NCBI RefSeq assembly: GCF_021502655.1 | Contig: NZ_JAKFFT010000002.1 | Span: 1,550,001-1,614,000, forward strand | Direction: 5' to 3' | Source: Dyadobacter sp. CY347 | GTDB lineage: Bacteria > Bacteroidota > Bacteroidia > Cytophagales > Spirosomataceae | Length of the DNA: 64,000 nt | Shown here: piece after piece, positions 57,472-64,000 of the stretch | Numbering within the stretch: the first letter of the stretch is position 1 | Layout: each line of letters begins with the position of its first letter | Notes under the pieces: model-generated | The model's database searches: none | What the model was told of the DNA's origin: nothing | The model's input: the letters and a program-made list of their open reading frames with translations, nothing else | Translations under genes and position numbers: made by a program

Positions 57472-57700
57472 CCTTTCCGGCCGGTTCTAGAACCCTTGCT
57501 TTGAATTTAGGAGTGCCCTGATGTCCTACTGGTAATAGCTAATTCCGATGAGTACATAGTAGATCGCCACTGCGGCACTTACTGCCAGAAAGGAGCCGGT
57601 GCAGGATAACTGCGTTACCATAACTTGTGTTGTTTTTAAGGTTTCTGCTGCGTTGATTTCCTGACAAAACAACACTCAAAACCAAGGCGCTTCAAGTAGA
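57472..57700 (-). pseudogene. Degenerate copy of the 5' part of the 56008-56460 gene
   Basis: About 230 bp match 56305-56533 (promoter region, start codon and first ~45 codons), with many substitutions and stops. The ATG-equivalent lies near 57620. Confidence 0.65.
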
Positions 57701-57735
57701 TTTAATGATCTTAAGCTTCTACTCAAAAACAGCGT

Positions 57736-57891
57736 ATGAAAAATGATCGTGTAATTGTATCGCTAGCTCTGGTCACCTTCACGGTAGCCATGTTCATCAG
57801 TGGCTCATTTAAATATGTTTTACTTGGTTTTTCAATAGCGGCCTTCCTGATTTTTATTCTCAAAATTGTTAACCGAGATAAAACCACATAA
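57736..57891 (+). CDS. 51-residue membrane peptide
   Basis: MKNDRVIVSLALVTFTVAMF...KYVLLGFSIAAFLIFILKIV ends with a basic tail (NRDKTT). Two hydrophobic stretches separated by SGSFK suggest a small inner-membrane protein. Unrecognised; supported only by composition and an ATG start. Confidence 0.45.
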   Translation: MKNDRVIVSLALVTFTVAMFISGSFKYVLLGFSIAAFLIFILKIVNRDKTT

Positions 57892-58084
57892 CATAATGCC
57901 CTTAAATAGCCTAATCGATACTCACACATCCCTCTCGGGAAATAGCGTGAGCTCAGCGAAGCAGTCCGCCTATTTTATCTAAATGGCTTCTTAAATTCAA
58001 GGGGGTGCGAAAGATTATGCAGATATAAATTTTGGTTCGAGATGTTATCTACTGACTGAGTAGCCATTACAACCCAAAAAATTT

Positions 58085-58363
58085 TTACAACTTTGCGAGG
58101 CGGTCGTTCAATTCTACCAGACCGGATTTCTGCAAGCAATCGGCCGACAATGCTAATAGTTCTTCCTTTGACTCGTTTGAGGCGATTTCGATCAAATCAG
58201 GATTACCCTCAACACCGGGAACACTTAAGGCTCTTTTGATCGCCTGGGTCAGAAGCAAAACATTCCGCCTGCTAATCTTCAAATCGATCTTGATCTGATC
58301 GTTCATTCCGGGGATACTCATGATGGTATCATACACACTTGCCAGCTCTTTCGCGTTCATCAT
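58085..58363 (-). CDS. Conserved 92-residue protein, copy B
   Basis: Homologue of 16119-16397 (ELASVYDTIMSIPGMNDQIK, LLLTQAIKRALSVPG). It is intact, divergent from the broken primase-like gene, with the inverted repeat at 58412-58436 between them. Function unknown. Confidence 0.7.
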   Translation of the reverse strand: MMNAKELASVYDTIMSIPGMNDQIKIDLKISRRNVLLLTQAIKRALSVPGVEGNPDLIEIASNESKEELLALSADCLQKSGLVELNDRLAKL

Positions 58364-58411
58364 GTTTCTTGGTTTTGGTACGGTACAAAAATAATAATTG
58401 CCCCTGAAACG

Positions 58412-58436
58412 ATCCTAAGGAGAATTTACCCAGGAT
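58412..58436. promoter_or_regulatory. Inverted repeat, copy B
   Basis: ATCCTA (58412-58417) and CAGGAT (58431-58436) around AGGAGAATTTACC; same as 16452-16476 with one arm base changed. Confidence 0.35.
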
Positions 58437-58493
58437 AGGTAGCTGACATTCGTGTTCTTTAATTTCGCTCCACGAACCAAAACAGAAAGCAAA

Positions 58494-59390
58494 ATGAGCG
58501 AAAGAGAGAGGGGAAGCCGCGGGCTGTTAACGTTGGCAGAAATTAGAGAATTAGACCTTATTGATTATCTGTCAGAATTAGGATTTGAGCCAGTCAAAGT
58601 GCATAGTGCAGATCACTGGTATTTGTCCCCCTTGCGGGATGAACGGACTGCATCGTTTAAAGTCAACAGGAGACTTAATCGTTGGTATGATCACGGAATC
58701 AGTCTTGGAGGGAATTTAATTGACTTCGCCACGATTTTTTACCAGTGCTCAGTTGGGGATGTAATCAAGATTTTCTCCGATTACTGGTCCTTTCACTAGC
58801 CTAAGATTCTTGTACGTTCAACAGAGAAGGCTGCTGCAAATTGCCCCATACAAGTTTTGTATACCGGGCAGCTCACCAGTAAAACACTTTTGGACTACAT
58901 AGTTTCAAGATCTGTTTCACCTGATATCGCCAGGCAATACTGTCGACAGGTTAACTACCAGATCGGGGACCGAAGGTATTTTGCAATTGGCTTGCTCAAC
59001 AATTCTGGTGGTTATGACCTACGGAATTCTTACTCGAAGTTGGCAAGCAGTCCGAAGGATATTACTACAATCAATGTCGGTGCTCCGTCAGTCTCGGTGT
59101 TTGAGGGCATGTTCGATTTTCTGACCTACAAAACCTTGATGACAAAGATGGCTGAGCAGCCCGAGAATTACGTCATCCTGAACTCCATCTCTCTCTTCGA
59201 TCGCGCACGGCCTTTTCTGGAAAGCCACTATCACATCGACGTATATTTTGATCGGGATGCTGCGGGTGTTAGGTGCACTTCGATGGCAAAGGACATCAGT
59301 GAAAAATACAATGATGCCAGTGGAATGTATACTGGCTGTAAGGATTTCAATGAATGGTTTGCTGGTGGAGCGGCCGGGCGAAATAAATAA
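58494..59390 (+). pseudogene. Primase-like gene, one nonsense codon
   Basis: Homologue of 16535-17443, starting MSERERGSRGLLTL. The frame stops at a TAG after WSFH (58797-58799), where copy A has AAG (SFHKP), and then continues in the same frame through the Toprim part (VSVFEGMFDFLTY, VYFDRDAAG) to 59390. The N-terminal domain and the Toprim domain are therefore separated. Confidence 0.85.
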
Positions 59391-59441
59391 CTAGTCAGAC
59401 CTATCAAGTTTTTATGATCCAGACTAGAAAAAGTCTGGGTG

Positions 59442-59519
59442 GATTGCCTCTTACCCGCAATCGGCCAGATGTCAGTTTGTTTTACAAACTAAGGATCTGG
59501 CCGCCTAAACACTCCGGAG
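59442..59519. other. Predicted oriT, copy B
   Basis: Same three dyads as 17482-17560: GATTGC/GCAATC (59442-59447, 59457-59462), GGCCAGAT/ATCTGGCC (59463-59470, 59495-59502) enclosing AGTTTGT/ACAAACT, and CTCCGGAG (59512-59519). All arms are conserved; the inner loop changes from CTT to TTT. Confidence 0.6.
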
Positions 59520-59572
59520 TCGTGGGCGGGATTGAATAAAAATGAATGTCGAAATGTGAAAATGCTAGTGTG

Positions 59573-59965
59573 ATGAAGAAAGACAAAAACAATAGAACCA
59601 AGATGCTGAATGTCCGCTTAACGCCTAAAGAGTTTCAGCAGCTTCTTCGAAAAGTACAAAGGACAACATGCAGAAAAACGAGTGAGTACGCAAGGAAGAT
59701 CCTGCTTTCTGAGCCCATCGTTATCAACCATCGAAACCAGTCATTTGATGAAACGATGGTCGAGTTGACCCGTCTCAGACGCGAACTGACCGCTGCTGGT
59801 AATAACCTAAATCAAGCCGTCAAACGGCTACATGCCTTGTCCCAAATCGCCGACTTTCGCAGTTGGTTGGATGCCTACGAGAACGACAAAAATCAGTTTG
59901 TCGAGCTGGCGGAGGAGATCAATATTTACATCGGTAAAGCCGCGAAGATATGGTTGCGATCATAA
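59573..59965 (+). CDS. MobC-like relaxosome protein, copy B
   Basis: Homologue of 17615-18007 with the same ribbon-helix-helix-like start (NVRLTPKEFQQLLRKVQRT) and helical tail; intact. It overlaps the relaxase start by 16 bp. As in copy A, the frame is open to an upstream Met (59546). Confidence 0.8.
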   Translation: MKKDKNNRTKMLNVRLTPKEFQQLLRKVQRTTCRKTSEYARKILLSEPIVINHRNQSFDETMVELTRLRRELTAAGNNLNQAVKRLHALSQIADFRSWLDAYENDKNQFVELAEEINIYIGKAAKIWLRS

Positions 59966-61242
59966 AGACCGGAACGTCCATCCGCAGTACTTTTTACTAC
60001 AACGAGAACAAGTTAAAAGAGGGAGTTGCAGAGTGCATCATGGCCGGAGACTACCCGGACGATGCAACAAATTTGACGGAGCAGGAGCATTTGAATATGC
60101 TTTTGAAACTGGCTGCATTGAACACAAATGTGGTTCGAAACAGCGTCCATATATCTCTAAACCTTGACCCTTCTGAGCAGCATTCGAAAGCACTTCTGGC
60201 GGAGATCTCGCAAGCTTACATGGAGAAGATTGGCTTTGGCAATCAGCCTTACTTGGTGTACCAACATTACGATAGCGGACATCCGCACATCCATTTAGTG
60301 AGCGTAAAAGTTGATGCAACCGGTAGGCGAATTGAAACGCAGAACATCGGACGGAACCAATCAGAAAGGGCGCGAAAAGAGATTGAAAATGAGTTTTATT
60401 TGGTAAAGGCATCGAGCAAAAAACAACAGCAATCCGAGCATTTGAAGCCTGCGATGGTTAATGCAAGCTAGGGTAAGGTTGCGACCAATAGGGCCATTTC
60501 AAATGTACTTTCTGGAGTTGTCGATAAGTATAAATTCACTTCAATCCCCGAGTTAAATGCGGTTTTGAACCGCTACAATGTGGCGGCAGATCGTGGAAAT
60601 GAAAAGTCCAGGACTAATTAGAAAGGGGGGCTTCATTACGGGCTGCTTAATGCGAAGGGGGAACATGTTGGAGTTCCCATTAAGGCTAGCGACTTTCACC
60701 AAAAGCCGGCATTAAAATACCTGCAAACCCGGTTTGAAATTAATGAGCAACTGCGGCAAACAGACAGGCTAAGAGTCAAAAACGCGATTGATTTCACGTT
60801 GTACGGAAAGACGAATGTGACACTTGATCGGCTCATTAATATTCTCGAACTTGATGGAATCGACACGGTTCTCCGAAAGAATGATAGTGCGCTGATCTAT
60901 GGAATTACTTACGTTGATCACCGCTCGAAAGTAGTTTTTAACGGAAGTTCTCTTGGTAGAAATTATAGTGCAAAAGACATCCAGGAGCGCTGTGTGGCTA
61001 TTGATACAGCGATGGCTAACAGGCTATCAAATACGCAAAAACAAGAGCATCCAATGGTAAGTAATGGACAGTCAGCCACATCAAAAAGCTAGTTGTTAGC
61101 AACTCCTCAGCAGAGCAATGACGCCAGACTTGCCAATGGTGAGGAGTTGCTATTTGATCCTGTCAAACAAGATGGTTTTACACCAGCTGACCTTCGTGGA
61201 AGTAAACGTAGAAAGAAAAAAGAGTTCTCTCGATCGCTTTAA
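59950..61242 (+). pseudogene. Relaxase, copy B, three in-frame stops
   Basis: Homologue of 17992-19284. The nuclease motifs (RSTFYYNENKL; GHPHIHLV) lie before the first stop. Stops are TAG after MVNAS (60469-60471, TAT in copy A), TAG near 60619 (copy A has AAG-type codon in RTFKKGG), and TAG at 61090-61092. The codon that is TGA in copy A is GGA here. A 173-residue N-terminal nuclease fragment could still be made. Confidence 0.85.
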
Positions 61243-61254
61243 ATCTGTTTTATT

Positions 61255-62235
61255 ATGGCATCGAATACCGGCGAAAATGAGATAAGCCTTCGCAGAATAG
61301 CCGACATGACCCGCTTGATCAGTATCCTGGTCCTCGCATTGCACTTTTATTATTTCTGTTACCAGGCATTCCAAAATGGCACCTGACATCTTTAATTTCA
61401 GACCGGATTTTGGATAAAATTTTGCCGCAGGGTTGTTCTCTTCGTTCAGTAAAACGAAGATTGTGACAATCATTTTCTTAACCATTTCACTGGTCGGGGT
61501 GAAAGGTAAAAAGGGCGAAGATATACGGATAAAACCTGCCTGGATCAGTGTTTTGACCGGGCTCATAATCTATTTTTTAAGTGTTTTTATTCTGGAAACA
61601 TCAGTCGAAGAGCAATTTAGATCAGCCCTGTATATGGTAATTACGTCAATTGGTTTCCTACTGATATTGTCCGGGGGGAGCCAGTTTTACAGATTGATAA
61701 CCGCTCGTTTCAGTAACGACATCTTTAACAAAGACAACGAAAGTTTCCCTCAATTTGAACAACTTCTGGAAAACGAATACTTGATCGCTCTTCCAGCGGA
61801 ATACCGTTACAAGGGCAAAACGCGGCAGAGCTGGATCAATATCATTAATCCTTTTCGTGGGGTGCTGGTGAGCGGATCTCCGGGATCCGGGAAGACATTT
61901 TTATCTTTCGACATGTGATCACTCAGCACATTGAGAAAGGTTTTTCGATGTGCGTTTATGAATTCAAATACAGCGATTTGACCCTGCTAGCATAAAATGC
62001 CTGGTTGAAAAACAAATCCAATTTTCCAGTCGAGCCGGCTTTCTATACGTTCTATTTCGATGACCTATCGCGTAGCCATAGATGCAACCCTTTAAATCCT
62101 GAGAGTATGCCTAACATTAATGATGCAGTGGAATCAGCACGTACTATTTTAATAGAATTGAATCGATAGTGGATCAAACGCCAAGGCGATTTCTTTGTCG
62201 AATCATCCATCAACTTTATAAAAGCTGTTATCTGA
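61255..62235 (+). pseudogene. Coupling-protein remnant, copy B
   Basis: Homologue of 19297-20281 with more frameshifts: a T lost in CAAAATGGCACC (~61376), a T lost in ATAAAATTTTGCC (~61424) and a T lost in ACATTTTTATC after Walker A (~61905), plus new stops (for example CATAAAATG near 61993). It ends at the same codon as copy A. Confidence 0.8.
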
Positions 62236-62540
62236 TCTATTGCATACGGTGCTGTATGTATCGCGGCGATAATGTTTCCTGCTTCATTCTTCGACGTGTA
62301 GTCAAGTCTTGACTTGCTAGCAGCACCTTGTTTTGCCTTATAGATTTGTCAAGCTTATCGACGAACGCCATTTAGTGCCCGTGACGAGGATGAGTGTCTT
62401 CGGGCCTCTTAGTCGTTACTGAATTTTCGGGTGGTTCACAAATACCGTGGTTTAAACGAACTATTCTCCTTGACTGTTGATATAGTATTTGCAAGCTGTG
62501 AGAGCCCTTATTAGTTTAATCAATGAAATATGTGACACGT

Positions 62541-62762
62541 TTAACTGTAATCTTTCCCATTTAGCTTTACTGATAATTGATCTAAAATCCGTGCAACTTC
62601 CTTAATCCACTCCACAATCCGGATATTCTTTTCTTGCAAAACAACCAATCGTTCGAAATTGTCGCTATTTCTAATATGCAGGGCCAAAATTCGGTCTTGT
62701 ACTAAGGATAATCTCTCATTGTTGAAAGAATGGTATCTGGTTGAAGGGGTTGATTGTTTCAT
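62541..62762 (-). CDS. Hypothetical 73-residue helical protein
   Basis: MKQSTPSTRYHSFNNERL...LVVLQEKNIRIVEWIKEVARILDQL is a small soluble helical protein, possibly a coiled coil. It is divergent from the small gene at 62876. Not recognised. Confidence 0.45.
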   Translation of the reverse strand: MKQSTPSTRYHSFNNERLSLVQDRILALHIRNSDNFERLVVLQEKNIRIVEWIKEVARILDQLSVKLNGKDYS

Positions 62763-62875
62763 CTGAGCTCTGGTGATAGTTCCCTGGAAGCCTCCAGGTT
62801 ACCCTGATTACAGTGGTTTCCACTATCAGGAATAATTTTTTTACTTGGCTCCGGCTTTGAATTATTCTTAATAGA

Positions 62876-63055
62876 ATGGGACCAAACATACCCGGATTTG
62901 ATAAACCTAATTTGGATAAACTTGAATTTAGAAGTATTGAAGAGTTAGAAGCCTATGAACAAATCCTTAATGGAAATAGGTTGAAATGGCAGCTTCAAAT
63001 TGATCAGCTGACAAAAATGCTGTATCGGCTTTACAAGATCAAAGTCATGGATTAG
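62876..63055 (+). CDS. Hypothetical 59-residue helical protein
   Basis: MGPNIPGFDKPNLDKLEFRS...LEAYEQILNGNRLKWQLQIDQLTKMLYRLYKI is a coherent small protein with a C-terminal amphipathic helix. It lies 16 bp before the response regulator at 63072 and is probably cotranscribed. Function unknown. Confidence 0.5.
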   Translation: MGPNIPGFDKPNLDKLEFRSIEELEAYEQILNGNRLKWQLQIDQLTKMLYRLYKIKVMD

Positions 63056-63071
63056 CTGACCATTAACAGGT

Positions 63072-63503
63072 ATGGATTTAAAAGGGCCGTTTTTTTACCA
63101 ATCTGAATATATGGGCAATAAGCAACTTTTAGTGATGATCGACGATGATACCGACGATCATGAAATATTTAAAATAGCCATCAACGAGCTTAATGAACCA
63201 TTGCAATGCCTGTTCTTTTTAGACTGTGAATCTGCAATAGCACATTTTTCAATAAACACGTCAACACCTCCCGGTTATGTCTTCATCGATCTGAGGCTGC
63301 CCAGGATAGATGGTGACGAGTGTTTGGAAGAGTTGAAAAAGTTAAAACAGTTCGATGGGCCGTGGCTTGTGGCATATTCTTCTTCTATCCCGACGGAATA
63401 CCGCAGCAAGCTATCCCGAATTGGGGTGGACCAGTTTATCGAAAAGACAGGGTCGATACAACAGCTTACCAGTCAAATACAGAATTTGCTCTTAACGAGC
63501 TAA
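63072..63503 (+). CDS. Single-domain response regulator
   Basis: The receiver-only protein has 143 residues from the first Met; MGNKQLLVMIDDD at 63111 is an alternative start. The acidic pocket is MIDDDTDD, the phosphoacceptor the Asp in VFIDLRLPRIDG, the switch Ser in VAYSSSI and the Lys in FIEKTGS. It differs from the element A regulators in the last part, where KTG replaces KP. No kinase is near it inside the window. Confidence 0.88.
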   Translation: MDLKGPFFYQSEYMGNKQLLVMIDDDTDDHEIFKIAINELNEPLQCLFFLDCESAIAHFSINTSTPPGYVFIDLRLPRIDGDECLEELKKLKQFDGPWLVAYSSSIPTEYRSKLSRIGVDQFIEKTGSIQQLTSQIQNLLLTS

Positions 63504-63551
63504 TTACAATTGATGCTGGATCATTCTTACACCAGCTGTTTACTCTTACAA

Positions 63552-64000
63552 ATGGACAAAACAACCAATTCAACATGGCCGCAGGCCGATATCAAGTTGA
63601 CAATACGAGAATTTTTGAAAGTTTATCAAAAAAACCCGTTGGCAATGGCTAAACTGCAGTCGCTTATTGAATCGCAACCAGCTCTTAAAGAAGGGTCACA
63701 TCACTGGCGGCCCACCTCTGAGGACGGAAGGGAATTTACTTTACAAAGACCCCACACAGACAATCTTCCATACATTCTGGCCTGGTCGCAAATATTAATT
63801 GATCGCGAAGTCTTATGTGCGATAAATTTGGACCAGCGTAAGCAAGCCGCATTGTATGTGACAATAGATCAAGCCATGTATGCCCAAGATGAAAAACTGT
63901 ACCGCTTGTTAGGACCTGGACAAATCCCGGCGGAATTAAATATAGAGGTTAGGAATGGAAAATCGGTCCGGCTTACCATACCGCCGAATACACTTGTCAT
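63552..64000 (+). CDS. Unrecognised protein, 3' end outside window
   Basis: The frame from ATG 63552 (MDKTTNSTWPQADIKLTI; an ATG at 63513 is also in frame) is open to the window edge. The part near the end (YILAWSQILIDREVLCAINLD...AALYVTIDQ...YRLLGP...RLTIPPNTLV) loosely resembles the C-terminal beta-domain of alpha-amylase-family enzymes, but no catalytic barrel precedes it here. I leave function open. Confidence 0.5.
   Translation, partial: MDKTTNSTWPQADIKLTIREFLKVYQKNPLAMAKLQSLIESQPALKEGSHHWRPTSEDGREFTLQRPHTDNLPYILAWSQILIDREVLCAINLDQRKQAALYVTIDQAMYAQDEKLYRLLGPGQIPAELNIEVRNGKSVRLTIPPNTLV

Larger units (their letters stand above)
57977..62455 (+). repeat. Mobilization block, copy B of the ~4.5-kb direct repeat
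   Basis: Counterpart of 16010-20500 with the same gene order and additional damage. Confidence 0.85.
52680..64000 (+). mobile_element. Integrative element B (right end outside window)
   Basis: It starts at the third att copy and has its own integrase, HTH and winged-helix genes, TraE, a RadC-type gene and a second mobilization block. No fourth att copy is seen before 64000, so the end, and whether genes near 63 kb belong to it, are unknown. Confidence 0.65.

Noticed and set aside
1..64000. CRISPR arrays, rRNA genes, classical restriction-modification or toxin-antitoxin loci
   Set aside because: None was seen: no regularly spaced repeats of 25-40 bp, no rRNA sequence, and no methyltransferase, HsdR-like or typical toxin-antitoxin pair.

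Overview
The window reads as a chromosome segment of a Bacteroidota bacterium, most likely from the Cytophagales (a Dyadobacter/Spirosoma-like organism is my inference). The reasons are a SusC/SusD pair, a tmRNA with the tag ending GESTYAMAA, TraE of the Bacteroidetes conjugative-transposon type, integrases of the IntDOT kind, Bacteroidetes-style GAF/PAS kinases, and genes that mostly lack strong Shine-Dalgarno sequences.

Positions 1-13210 are core chromosome: a putative porin (cut by the window edge), lpxK, menC, hemF, a SusC/SusD nutrient-uptake pair with a strong terminator, a PepSY-like lipoprotein, a TonB-dependent receptor and the tmRNA gene ssrA. The 3' end of ssrA is the insertion target for everything that follows.

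Positions 13190-64000 are stacked integrative elements. A 22-bp segment of the ssrA 3' end occurs at 13190-13211 and again, perfectly, at 52484-52505. A third copy with two mismatches lies at 52659-52679. Element A (about 39.3 kb, 13212-52505) starts with a tyrosine recombinase. It carries a mobilization block (predicted oriT, MobC, relaxase, coupling-protein remnant, primase-like protein), a diadenylate-cyclase-like protein paired with a DUF429 protein, membrane/YtxH stress-type proteins, a large two-component/chemotaxis-like signalling cluster (26.3-41 kb), a PadR/ABC-permease pair, lipoproteins, an immunity-like protein and an IS1182-type insertion sequence that seems to enclose an extra membrane-protein gene. 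A 153-bp remnant (52506-52658) separates it from element B (52680 to beyond the window). Element B has its own integrase, TraE and other Tra-like fragments, a RadC-type protein, a second copy of the mobilization block (about 4.5 kb long) and a response regulator.

Both mobilization blocks are decaying independently. Relaxase A has one in-frame stop and relaxase B has three; both coupling-protein genes are frameshifted in T-runs and end at the same place; primase B has one nonsense codon. MobC and the predicted oriT hairpins are intact in both copies. Neither element shows a full type IV secretion set inside the window, so both look like mobilizable or degraded elements that would depend on a helper.

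The least explained parts are the DAC/DUF429 pair at 21.0-23.2 kb, the integrase-specific repeat arms next to each att site, and the conserved structured segment of about 100 bp downstream of each integrase.
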